Assembly: GCA_010015675.1 (NCBI GenBank)
Contig: ML976992.1
Location: forward strand, 760,491-824,490
Direction of reading: 5' to 3'
Length of the DNA: 64,000 nucleotides
Origin: Byssothecium circinans
Taxonomy: Eukaryota; Ascomycota; Dothideomycetes; Pleosporales; Massarinaceae
The notes under the pieces are model-generated. The model searched no databases, was not told the origin of the DNA, and saw nothing but the letters and a program-made list of their open reading frames with translations. A program made the position numbers and the translations under genes. Positions within the stretch are counted from its first letter, which is position 1. Every line of letters begins with the position of its first letter. Positions 24,250 through 34,416 of the stretch are shown here, piece by piece.

Positions 24250-26083
24250 ACGTGTTTTATCACTAAGCCGCCCACATCAGTAACCCGCCCACCCCACCAA
24301 GACGCGTCTAAAGTCATCTCTCCTATTAACTATGCCGCCACAACCACAAGCCCAAAGGCTCTTAAAAGAAGGCCGATTAAGCCTTGCAGTTGCCTCTTTT
24401 CAATCAAACCCTCTATTATCTGTGCGCAAGCTAGCAGCAACCTATAATGTACTAAGAACTACTCTACGCGACCGCCTTCAAGGCACCCAGCCAAAGCATG
24501 AGATTAAGTTACTAAATTAAAAGCTATTACCTACTAAGGAGCAGTCTCTAGTTTAATGGATACTAGACCTCAACTAACGCGGATTTCTACCCTAGATTAT
24601 TGACGTACGATGAATGGCAGACGTTCTAGTCGCAGCGCGCGGCGAATCTCCTCCTCCTCCTCTTTTAGGCAAGCTTTGGGCAACGCGCTTTATCCAGGCT
24701 TAGCTAGAGCTTTAGACAAAGTGGAATAGGAAGCGCAACGTACAGCGCGCGAAAGCTAAAGATCCTATCGCGATTTAGGCCTAGTTTAAGCTCGTTGAGG
24801 ACATGCGTCAGCGCTATAGGATACTAGATCAGGATATCTATAACTTTGATAAGACTGGCTTTGCTATGGGTGTCGCTGCGACGTCAAAGATAGTCACTAG
24901 CTCTGACATAATTAGTAGAGCAGTCGCTATTCAGCCAGGTAACCAGCAGTGGGTTACTGTGATTAAGGGGGTGAGCGCTGCTAGCTGGTCTATCCTACTA
25001 TTTATTATCCTACTAGGAAAGCTCTACCAAGCAGCCTAGTATCGTGATATACCTGTCAACTAGATCCTTACTATCAGCAATAACGGCTAGACGACCGATC
25101 AGCTAGGCTACACCTAGCTGAAGCACTTCGAGAGCTATACCAAGACGCGTACAGTAGGGACCTATTGGCTGCTTATCCTAGACGGCCACGGTAGCCATGC
25201 TACGCCTGAATTCAATTAGTACTATATAAAGAATTGAATAATCACCCTCTGTATGCTACCTTATAGCTCGCATCTACTACAGCCACTAGATATAGGCTGT
25301 TTCTCGCCTCTAAAGCGCGCGTACGGCTAAGCTATCTAGCAGCTCGCTCGCTAACATGTCTTCCACGTTGATAAAGTAGACTTCCTATCTATCTATAGTT
25401 AGGCTAGAGCGATAGCCTTAATAGCAGAGAATATCCAAGCTAGCTTTTAGGCGATAGGGCTAGTCCCATATAGCTTAGAACGCGTCCTATTGTCTCTAAC
25501 TATTATATGAACACCGTTACCACTACAGACAGAAGCCGCAGCAGGAGAACAGTGGATAGCTGAGACACCTTATACAGTAGCTCAGCTTCAGCAGTAGGCT
25601 TAACTTATCTAGGACCGCCTTTGTCGCTAGTTATAGAGCCCTACTACCTAGGCTATCCGCTAGCTTATTAAAGGTTGTTAACTTACTATGCATTCAGCGG
25701 CTATCCTTATAGAGGAGAATACAAAGCTTCAAGAAGTAGTACAGCGTTAAGAGCGTAAGCAGACGCAGCGCTGACAGTATATTGCCCGTGGAGGCGCTCT
25801 ACAGGCTCAGGAAGGTCAATTGCTTGCTGCAGAGGCTGATAGGGTAGCTTAGGAGGGTGAGCAGATAGATCAACCACAGCGACGTCGCGCACCACCAACG
25901 TGCAGCAACTGTCACGTTTAAGGCCATAATAGGACTCAGTGTACTACTAGATAGCCTAAATCTATCAGTTCTATTTATATCGCGATTTATTGTGGCGTTG
26001 TTGAGCTATTGTACAAAGAAGGCGTCTTTTTTTTGGTAGGGTGGGCGGGTTACTGATGTGGGCGGCTTAGTGATAAAACACGT
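24250..26083 (+). mobile_element. Degenerate Fot1/pogo-like DNA transposon, 1,834 bp
   Basis: Terminal inverted repeats of 45 bp match exactly (24250-24294 and 26039-26083), with TA on both sides (24248-24249, shared with the MITE, and 26084-26085). The size fits a Fot1/pogo element. Plus-strand remnants of a transposase run from 24332 to about 25970: an N-terminal helix-turn-helix of the psq/CENP-B type (LSVRKLAATYNVLRTTLRDR), then a DDE-domain part with NFDKTGFAMGV, LLILDGHGSHATPEF and HSSHLL/LQPLDIGCFSPLKRAYG, and a CCHC-like CSNCH motif near the end. The frame is broken by many stops, mostly TAG. Many of these sit where the surrounding motif predicts Gln or Trp, so it is inactive. Confidence 0.93.
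24332..25960 (+). pseudogene. RIP-damaged pogo/Fot1-type transposase
   Basis: The longest intact start is 24332-24520 (62 residues, psq-type helix-turn-helix). The remaining coding trace follows the same family but is interrupted by more than twenty in-frame stops, largely TAG with some TAA and TGA. TAG from CAG (Gln) and from TGG (Trp) are the changes expected from C-to-T mutation on either strand, the RIP pattern. Recognisable catalytic blocks are the first Asp region (NFDKTGF), the second Asp region (LDGHGSH), and the block before the third acidic residue (LQPLDIGCFSPLK). No function is expected. Confidence 0.88.
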
Positions 26084-26330
26084 TACACTTCTATTTCACG
26101 GTTACTAATCCAATTGCTACTGGCTGCAATTCTAGACCGTCTAAATTCGCTTTCTTCGGCTTCGCTTCCTCTCTAGTCTGACTAACCCAAGCACGCTAAA
26201 ACGCGAAATCTTGGCAAATCGGGCAAATCCTCCCACGCAAACGCCGACGCTCTCCAACATTTTTTCCCAGTAACCGTTACCGTCGCAAACCTCATCACTC
26301 CCCCAATTGCACCCCAAACTTCCCTCCAAC

Positions 26331-27173
26331 ATGGCGCCCATTCCTCCCGACACTGCCTCCGACTCAGTCTTCTACATCGAACGCATATCCCAATACGTCT
26401 CCCTCCCCCCAGCATCCCTCACCACGCCGCTCCCCGCCATCTGCGCCTCAGTCTTCAGCCCGCTCCTCCTCACATACTTCGCGCCCGTCAAAGGCGTCGT
26501 CCTAGGCTTCGAAGACGTGCGCCTCAGCGACTCAGAGCCGCGGTCCCGAATCGCGCCCGCGAAGTCGAAGAAGCGACGGCATCGCTCTGAAGCCGCGGCT
26601 GCGGAGTCGGCTGCAGATGAAGAAGAAGAAAACACAGGACATGGGATGGGAGAAACGGTGTTGTTGAGACAGATCGACGAGTACACGGCGCCGTTTGTCT
26701 GGGCGACAGCGAGTTTGCTCGTCTGGAGACCTAAGGAGGGGGATTGGATTACGGCGACGTTGACGCATCAGTCTGCGACGCATGTTACGTTGAGTCACCT
26801 TAACACGTTTCCTGTTTCGGTGCTCAGGGAGCAGTTACCTAGGTCGTGGAGGTGGCATGCTGAAGAGGCGGGGAGGAAGACGAAGGGGTGGGATGGGCGG
26901 ATTGCGGATTTGGGGGGTTGGTGGGTGGATGGGGAGGGGTTGAAGGTTGGGGAGGGTTTGGATTTGGATGGGGGGAAGGAGATGAGGGTGAGGATTAGGG
27001 AGTGGGATGCTAGAGGGGGTATGGGGAAGGGGCGGGGTGGGATGAAGATTGAGGGGAGCATGATGACGGTTGAGGAGGAGAGGGTGGGGAGGGAGAAGGG
27101 GAAGGGGAGGGCGGATGGGAGGGATAGGGAGACTGGGGGTGTGGTGGATGGGGAGGTTATGGAGGTGGAATAA
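26331..27173 (+). CDS. RPA43: DNA-directed RNA polymerase I subunit RPA43
   Basis: This is the Pol I stalk subunit that helps recruit Rrn3 to rDNA promoters in the nucleolus. It is a single exon; the start at 26331 has a good context (AACATGGC) and is preferred to the in-frame ATG at 26307. The N-terminal RPB7-like tip domain is seen in YVSLPPASLTTPLPAICASV and FSPLLLTYFAPVKGVVLGFE. An acidic/basic insert (KKRRHRSE, DEEEE) follows. The OB domain contains EYTAPFVWATASLLVWRPK, a GDWITATLTHQSATHVTLSHLN motif and FPVSVLREQLPRSWRW. The tail is rich in Gly, Lys and Glu. Its total of 280 residues suits the family. The pogo-like element ends only 247 bp upstream of the start, so it could affect the promoter. 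Confidence 0.88.
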   Translation: MAPIPPDTASDSVFYIERISQYVSLPPASLTTPLPAICASVFSPLLLTYFAPVKGVVLGFEDVRLSDSEPRSRIAPAKSKKRRHRSEAAAAESAADEEEENTGHGMGETVLLRQIDEYTAPFVWATASLLVWRPKEGDWITATLTHQSATHVTLSHLNTFPVSVLREQLPRSWRWHAEEAGRKTKGWDGRIADLGGWWVDGEGLKVGEGLDLDGGKEMRVRIREWDARGGMGKGRGGMKIEGSMMTVEEERVGREKGKGRADGRDRETGGVVDGEVMEVE

Positions 27174-27681
27174 AAAATTGAAGGGGGTGCTGTCATAATC
27201 ATGAGGTGTATAGTATCTCGTCTCGACGGAAAAAAACGAAGCGGCCAGTCACCGACTGCGGGGGCCTGGTCAACATCCGCGATAGCCACACTGCGCTAGT
27301 GGTTTTGTCCTTCATATCCTGAGCAATATGGAGACGTTGATGGAGCGGGTGGTATCCAGGCAATTGGCTGATTGATCGCGAGTGGTCGCCTCCGCCCAAG
27401 GATACAGCGTCGATTCTTGCGTCTTCTAGCTCTATCATACCCATATACCCCTTATACAGAAGGGATGGAATGGAATGCAACAGCCACATCACAGTCAATT
27501 GTATCGTTCAAACTAGGCTAGGGTAATGGAAAGATGGGAGAATTAGAAAGCTTCAATTCACTCGGGTATCTACATAGAAGAAGAAAGGGATGCGACGGAA
27601 AAGTCTCCACAAACTACACCCCTACCCATCTCCAACCCAACATCCTTCTCTGGGTCCCCCTCATTCCACCCTTCCACACCC
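27174..27681. other. Convergent intergenic region
   Basis: This lies between the 3' ends of RPA43 and the FAD oxidase. No gene or RNA is recognised. Confidence 0.55.
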
Positions 27682-29158
27682 CTACGCCGCAGCCTTCACA
27701 CTCTGCGGATTCGAAAAAACATCCCCCGGATCCACCGCCTTCTTAATCCTCTGCAACTTCGGCAGATTATCTCCCCAGTACTTCTTCGGCCCCTCATCCC
27801 CAAGCGCTCTATCAACATACCCCGCATAAGCCCCCAAATCATGCCCCAGCCCATCCGTAACAACCTTATTCAACCCGGTCAAAAAATTCCTGATCTTATC
27901 GTCGACCTTGCCGAAGAGATTGACGCCGTAGGCTTGGTGGTAGAACAGTGCGTCGCGGTGTCCGTAAGCTGTAGCGTCAGGTGCGTAGTCGTTGATCTTG
28001 CCACCTTCGAGGTCCCAGATCAGGAACCAGACGGGCGTGCCTTTATCCACGGTATCGATGTAATTGAAGAGTGTATCGACGGTGGCGTCGGGAATGAGGT
28101 CGTTTTTCGTATACGCGACGGATTTAGCGTAGAAATTGGACTGCACGCCGCCGACGATTTCGAGCGCAAGGTCTTCCGCCCAATGACTGACGACGCCCAG
28201 CCAGTCATCCAACACAATAACGGATTCCGTTTTCTGCGGCAGACGCGCGGATATGTTGAGTTTTTCGAATTCGTCTTTGGGGCCGAAGTAGGTTCCCGTT
28301 ACGATGGCGCCGAGTTCAGTCATGATGAATTGGGATGCGAATTTCCGGCTGAGGTCGGGGTCGGCGATCAGGGCTTGCCATTGCTTGAAGGCGGTGGCTT
28401 TGGCGGACGCGTTGCCGGCGTTGATGCTGTACGTGTAGAGGACGGTTTCGCCTGGTTCGGCTTGCGTGCGGACTTTGAACTCGGTGATGATGCCGAAACT
28501 TGCGCCTGCGCCTTTGAGCGCCCAGAAGACGTCGGCGTTTTGCGTCTCAGAGGCGCGGACGATGGAGGAGTTGGCGAGGACGACTTCGACTTCTTCGACA
28601 TGGTCGAGTGCAGAGCCCCACATCCGGGAGGAGGGCCCTAAGCCGCCGATGGTCGCGTGCCCGCCGATGCCGACTTGTGGACAGGTGCCGTGGGCCATGG
28701 CGCGGTTCCCGCTTTCGTGGAGTCGTTTTGTTACGTCGCCTAGGAGAGTACCGCCGCCGATGGTGGCTTGCCAGGTTGTGTTGTCCATGGAGAATTGCTG
28801 GAAGTTTTTCAGGTCGACTACTATTGCGTTGTCGGAACCGCCGATTCCTGTACTCGTTGGTTAGATATCATTCTGAATGGGATATAGAGTAAAAGTACAT
28901 ACCATAGTTTGCATAGGAATGCCCACCGCCGCGTGGTTGGACCTTGTGCTTATGGTCGACGGCGCATTTCACAACCGCAGCGACTTGCTCAGAAGACGAC
29001 GGATACGTGACAGCTGCGGGATTGACGGGTATGTCCAGATTGTAAGGTTTGACGTGGGCAAGCTGGTATGCGACGGTTTGCGGAGACGCGAAGTGTTTAG
29101 CTCCCACCGCGGCCTCTAGACACTTGTCTAGGGCCGACGAGCTGTTCGAGTTACCCAT
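27682..29158 (-). CDS. Berberine-bridge-type FAD-linked oxidase, 473 aa
   Basis: This is a VAO/BBE-superfamily flavoenzyme likely oxidising an alcohol or sugar with O2. Exons 28903-29158 and 27682-28847 join in phase (intron 28848-28902). Both covalent FAD anchors are present: His80 in PRGGGHSYANYG and Cys141 in HGTCPQVGIGGH, giving bicovalent flavin. FAD-binding segments (VTYPSSSEQVAAVVK; TIGGGTLLGDVTKRL; GSALDHVEEVEVVLA) and the C-terminal BBE segment (KKYWGDNLPKLQRIKKAVDPGDVFSNPQSV) are complete. The start at 29158 yields MGNSNSSSALDKCLE with no signal peptide, unlike most secreted family members; G2 and S6 fit the N-myristoylation pattern. An upstream in-frame ATG (29272) adds a His/Pro/Ser-rich stretch. 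Substrate is unknown. Confidence 0.92.
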
Positions 29159-30268
29159 GACTGCTCTTCTTCTAGGTGGTACCTTAAAGATAGGCGGAGA
29201 ATAGGATAGAAGGGAGATTTTAGGGAATGCGGAAAGCGAGCGACGGTGATGGTGAGGAGGAAAGACAAACAATTCGAAACGTGGCGGACAGCGCGGTCAA
29301 GTATCAATCGCATCGCGACTGAGTCGTGATGATCCTTTGCACCCATAGAAGGCTCGATGGTAGCATTCCCATCCATGTCCATCCCCGCGTGCCCCCATTT
29401 GAGGGAAGGGACCAGGGAAGTGGACACACAGCGGCCCGCCAAGAGTGAATGCTAGCGCTGGGATTGGATAACAGTTTCAATGCGTACGAAACGCGGGCGC
29501 TAATACTGAGGGTGAGCATCCTGGGAGACTAGGTTCAACGGTGGTTCAACGGCTGTTGATAGTGGCGGTGGCCATGTTGTGCGATGTGAGTGGATGGATA
29601 GGGCGCAGAGGATTGGGTGCAATATAAGGCTAAAAGGATATTGTGGCGTGAGCGGCGGACTTTCAAGGCCAGCATGCACCGCCATGGAGGGGGGCAACGG
29701 CCTTTATTCGTAAATTTTGTACCATTGGACGGGGTATTGCGACCTTCCTTGAGGCGTATGGAGGGCCCATGGGTGGGGGGAGATGAGATGGCGAGTTCGG
29801 AAGGCCTCGGGACCTCGGGACGGTGGGGAACGAGGTCTGAATTCGTTCACGTGGGTTTCTTAAATGGGATTAGTGCATGGGTGATGTCATTGCTCGCATC
29901 AACTTCAACGTCTCTCATCCACACCACTCAACCAACATTGAACTTTATGCGAGTTGCCCAACAAATTTACTCGGCCTTGTTCGCTGCATGCTGACCGATC
30001 CGCAGCAGTCTTCACAGCAGCCTCCACTTCATTTGTGGAGGATTTCCATTCCGGCAGTGTTCTTCTCGTATTAAAAGGGCAGTGCAAAGTAAGCCTTGCG
30101 GGGCAGGATATATAAAGCGGACGTAATAAAAGCTTGCAAACTTTCAATAGCTAGATCCATAGTTAACAAATATCACATTCAATCTTCAAAACCACTCACC
30201 GTATTGAACCAAATCTATCTCAACCGTCACTCGCAAACCTTGCACTCCCCATCCCCAGCGGTCTCGAC
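29159..30268. other. Intergenic, divergent promoters inferred
   Basis: This separates the FAD oxidase (minus) from the small plus-strand gene at 30269. A TATATAAA sequence at about 30108-30115, 155 bp upstream of that start codon, is a candidate TATA box. No other gene is recognised. Confidence 0.45.
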
Positions 30269-30571
30269 ATGCCCTCCAATCAATCCGTCGACCTGGATGC
30301 CACTCTCCCTTCCCAACCACCACAAACAAACCTCGATGGTCGAAAGAACAAGCTTGAGCCCGTCTACAATCACATGACCGGTCAAACATACTACGCGCCA
30401 AAGTCTGAAGCCGATGCCAAAAGACTTTCTTCGGACCATGAGAGTCTCAGGAAGGACGGAAAGAAGGAGAAGAAAGAGAAGTTGACGGTGAAGCAGAAGT
30501 TTGATAGAATTATACATCAGGGTATAGATGTTGTTGCAATTTCGTCGAGGTCGAATTGGCAGGGAAATTGA
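30269..30571 (+). CDS. Small hypothetical protein, 100 aa
   Basis: I do not recognise a family. The protein is hydrophilic. A Gln/Pro-rich start is followed by EPVYNHMTGQTYYAPKSEAD, then a Lys/Glu-rich helix (RKDGKKEKKEKLTVKQKFDR) and the end GIDVVAISSRSNW. No signal peptide or membrane segment is visible. Support for its being real comes from the TATATAAA 155 bp upstream, the ATG in a reasonable context, a coherent amino-acid pattern, and the lack of any competing frame. It could be a nuclear or intrinsically disordered protein; no function is proposed. Confidence 0.5.
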   Translation: MPSNQSVDLDATLPSQPPQTNLDGRKNKLEPVYNHMTGQTYYAPKSEADAKRLSSDHESLRKDGKKEKKEKLTVKQKFDRIIHQGIDVVAISSRSNWQGN

Positions 30572-31700
30572 ATGGTTTGCTTTTAGAGAACGAAATGAAT
30601 GATGTTTTTATTCGCCTTTCCGTTCCTTCGTCATCTTGGTCTCCCAGATCGGACATGGATATCGAAAGTTCACAGAGTGTAGACAGCTTGAAGGAATGTG
30701 ATTCCTGTCAAATTGCTCGGCGCTTGTAATTCATGGGTTCGATATCCTTCATCACGGATTTTTCGAGCTTGGGGTTTGCAGATAGTGAGTTGGCGTTTGA
30801 CGTGACTTCAATTGTTTCCATCCAGGTGAATGACGAAGCTACTACAAACTCAGTCACGTTCATTTCGTGCGTGCTATACAACCTTGAGGCTGCTAGACCA
30901 TGTCATGAAGGAGCGTTGGCTTCGCAAGCCAGATTCGAGCCTCGTGGATCGCATCCAAGCATTAGAAAGCTCCCCGTCGCGTACTTCAAAGAGTAAATCT
31001 CACTTCGTTACGACTGATAACAATGAGTGCCAATCACCTCCGCATTTATTAAAGTCTTCGATATCTCAAACCTCGTCGGTACTGGAGTTTGGTGGATCAC
31101 TGTGCAGAACAGAACCCAAGTATCTGATTGCAAAATACCACAACTCCGGTTCCGAGATGCAAATATTCAAATTCTAACCCAACCTGTGTAAACCGCGTTC
31201 AAATGCCTTCACTGAGGAAACTCTCATGGTACATTGGTTCATGTGCTAGTTCGAAATCAGTGTTGCCGCTTCACTCGTGCATAAATATGTTACATGTTTG
31301 ACTGATTATTCATGTACGTCTTCACTTGCTCGCTAACGGAAAGCCGTCATTCTTCAAGTTCCCTTCACTGTATCTTCGAAGCCGCTTCCCGTAATGTCAC
31401 CATGAAAATCTGTAACCAGCAATTCACAATATGCGAACGCGGGGGGTGTCTATATATGCCCGCCATTTGACTTCCAATGCTATACAATGTTAGAACAACA
31501 TACATCCACACACTGAGGGGCATCCGCATACGAACAGACACGATATCGACAATTAGTACGGGTACCAGCATCCAGCAGCGACAGAACGATCAGAGAAAGA
31601 ATTATACGGACCTTCTGGAAAGGCTCAAGCACTGAAAGATTACGGAGCACTTAACACCTGAGCAAGATCGGAAGACTCAATACCATCAACCATCTACAAC
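30572..31700. other. Intergenic, no gene recognised
   Basis: AT-rich, with short open frames lacking signatures. The last roughly 130 bp (31560-31700) resemble the region just upstream of the paralogous gene at 36108 (shared TACGGACCTT core), so they are part of the duplicated unit, probably promoter or 5' leader. Confidence 0.5.
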
Positions 31701-34416
31701 ATGTGTGTATTTTATCGAAGACGGTACCCCTGCGGTGTGGACGGCCACTGGGCCGTGGTGATTAAGAAACCCTGCGGCTTGAATAGTGTCATAGTTCCCA
31801 AGCCAATGTTCCCCGAACTCGATGGTCTTGCATGCAACCCAAACAATCCTGATAACGGAGGTGCTGAAAATGGAACATACCTGGGAACATTCAAGGAAGA
31901 CCCGGGAGTTTTTGTCAATCGACCTTGTCCAATATGCGCCCGTTTTGGAAACCGATTAGGAACGAGCTCTTCCACACCGCGTGAAGCTTTCAATTCAGGC
32001 GCTGGAAGAGGCAGAGTAAGGAAAGCTTCGACAAGTTCGACGGTAAAGGCACTGGCGAAAAAGTTGACGGCGCGTGGCCAAGATCTGGCACCCACGCCTG
32101 CACCATCACTCTACAGTCAAAGCCAAGCAGCAGGGTCTTCGTCAAGTTTGGACCACTATCAAACGGGTACGCCTTCGACGGGGTTTAATCCAAGTGGCGC
32201 CCCCACGCCTGCAACAATGTTCAGTCAAAGCCAAGTGGGGGCCTCTTCGTCAACCCCCGCCCAAGGTCAGATGGAGCCACCCATGGCTCATTCTGGTGGA
32301 GGTCCAATGCCAGCACCATCGTCGAGCCTCAATCAAGATGAACGGGAAATACAAGCCGTTCGAGCTCGATTGGGCAACGTTGTTCGACAGAATCCTTTTC
32401 AAGTAGCGGTACCATCGGATACTGATCCTTCGGGAACAGAATGGGTGACGGAACCATTTCCTTGGGACGCTGGTAAAAATACGGCCATACAACTTTCGGG
32501 ACGAGCACGCGATTGAAACAATTCCCCGCACACATAATATTCTCTCACCAAAGACCACCTACAAATAACACGTTAATTACTCTCCTTTAACTTTAACAAA
32601 ATATAGAATTGTAAAGCTAGGCCTGCTCTTCTACGTAGGAGTAGGAAGAGGTTAAAAGGGCTTCGTTAGGTGTAGCTAAGTTTGAGCTGAAGTTTTTTGG
32701 TGTGCGGCGAATTGTTTCAATCGCGTGCGAGATCATGCCATTTTCAGATATCTTGATGGGAGGGTGGATGGACGCGGAAACCATGTGAAAAATTATGCCG
32801 AACTTGGACCAGAAGGAAGTTCTAGGGCCGAAAGAGCATTGCGAAGGAAACGTGTGAGAGAAATTGTTGAACGTTTGCGAACGATAAAACCGGAAAACCT
32901 GATAAGGTATTCTGGATTCGATGGGTATGGAAATCCGCCGCTAACTTAGTTTGTATACCTAAGTATAAACTCGCAGGTGTATCGGATTGGGTGGGTCATT
33001 GAATTCGAAAAACTCGGGAATGGAGAAAGTTATGAAGTTTATATGAAGAGGACGAAGGAGGAGGAGCATTTGAGACTGGAGCAAAATAGAATAGAAGAGC
33101 AGGCTCTCAAAGCCGCCGGGCAGGCCGAAGAGCAGAATGCAGCGCTTGAACGTCGCAGATTAGAAGCCAAGCAGAAGTACCAATCTTATACGGAAATCGG
33201 CAAGAAAGCTCTACTTGAGGAGAATCCGCAGTGTAGGCCAAAACGAAGGGGCCAGGGCCTTCAGCCTGTTGTTCCTCATCAACCTCGTAGAGATCACGAG
33301 GATGATGACGACGAGAATGGTCCTACTGGGTCAGGTCCAGCCAACGCAGGGCAAGGGTTCAACCCCAAGTTTGGAACAGCACGGCAATCATCCTCACAGC
33401 AGCCTAACCAGCCATCCGGGGGAGGTCAATACAGCAGCCACGGCTCTCAACAGCGGGCCAACTCTCCTTACCAAGGCAAAGATGACAAAGCTCAGAAGGA
33501 TGATAAGAAAGCCAAAGAGTTAAAGGAAAAATCTGGGTTGCAAGGCACCCTTTTAGGTGGCTCGAAGGAAAAGACAGAGGCAAAAAAGGGAGGTCAGAGA
33601 ATGGTTTTAACTAATAGGACAAAGCCTCGTACGGCGCCTATAACAGCAGCAGCACCAAAGGGCAACTCCAATTCGAGTTCAAGGACTTCGTTTTCAAACC
33701 CAGCAACCCTGAATGCCCACACAAGCACTGGGGCCTCATCTGCCAATAGCGAGCCAGTGAAACCAGTAGCACGCACCAGCCCCACGCCGACATCATCCAC
33801 AGCGGGAGGAACTGGCAGAACTACCTCAAACATCTCAAGCGCTGCTACAGCAGAGCGAAATACACGCTCAAACAGTGAGGTCGTAACCACCCCTCGCAAT
33901 ACAGCAGGGTCAACAGCACGCTCGACAACCACGGGAGAACCCCCCGCAACTGGAAGAACAAACACGCCTGTATCGATTAGTTCCACCCCCGAGCCAGTAA
34001 AACCAGCCCGTTCGAGGACTGCTTCCACTCCCTCCACCCATGGACCAGATCCTGGAATCAGACGCTCAGGTACAGGGGGCTCACAATCTTCAACAGGCAA
34101 TACAGCCGCAAATACTTCGCGGAACAATCGTACACCTCTCGCCTCGACGAATGCCAATCCATAGCGGGAGCAAAAACATACCGCAAAGCAAGCCACGGAG
34201 ACAAGGACCGCAGCAAGGACGCCAGTTGTGACTTCTGCTGCGAGAAATTCTAGCAGGTCTACCACTACAAGAGCTACGGCGAAGCCTACGGTTGATGACA
34301 ACAAGGCTGTCGTGGGAACCCCAGCGCCGAAACCGAAGCCCACGTCAACTGCGACATCAGCTGGGGGCAACTCGGGTCAGGCATCTACTGGAAGTAATAG
34401 ACGCCGTCGACACTAA
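31701..34416 (+). pseudogene. Interrupted member of an unrecognised Cys-motif/low-complexity family
   Basis: I do not recognise the family. The N-terminus MCVFYRRRYPCGVDG..KKPCG and a later CPIC suggest a small zinc-binding unit. It is followed by a Ser/Pro/Gln-rich region with two copies of a PTPA..YSQSQ-type repeat. The frame stops at 32514-32516 inside an inverted-repeat insertion (32505-32728). Beyond it, 32731-32946 encodes YLDGRVDGRGNHVKNYAEL and a basic helix (ALRRKRVREIVERLRT) that align with the paralogue at 36108. A TAG at 32947 may lie in an intron (for example 32907-32963). The third segment (to 34161) is coiled-coil then Ser/Thr/Pro-rich, and a further in-frame TAG at 34162-34164 precedes 34165-34416 (ends SNRRRRH). 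Three interruptions suggest a pseudogene; two shorter expressed proteins are possible. Confidence 0.6.
32505..32728. mobile_element. 224-bp inverted-repeat insertion (MITE-like) in a coding region
   Basis: The 29-bp ends at 32505-32533 and 32700-32728 are inverted copies with one mismatch (GCACGCGATTGAAACAATTC at the outer end). The interior is AT-rich and non-coding. GA is found on both sides (32503-32504 and 32729-32730). Taking out the element plus one GA joins the upstream and downstream reading frames in register with the paralogous gene, which supports insertion rather than an original gap. No GT..AG boundaries coincide with its ends, so it is not a simple intron. Superfamily is unknown. 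Confidence 0.65.

Noticed and set aside
27841..28641. 266-residue plus-strand open frame
   Set aside because: It lies opposite the FAD oxidase, whose motifs and covalent-flavin residues are decisive. The plus frame is a codon-bias shadow.
32560..32585. Sequence AACACGTTAATTA inside the 224-bp insertion, similar to the pogo-like element end AACACGTTAA
   Set aside because: The match is about 10 bp and internal rather than terminal; chance similarity is likely.
33594..34370. 258-residue minus-strand open frame
   Set aside because: It is the antisense of the Ser/Thr/Pro-rich segment of the 31701-34416 gene; its Val/Ala/Gly/Leu/Phe-rich content comes from that composition and no family motif is present.
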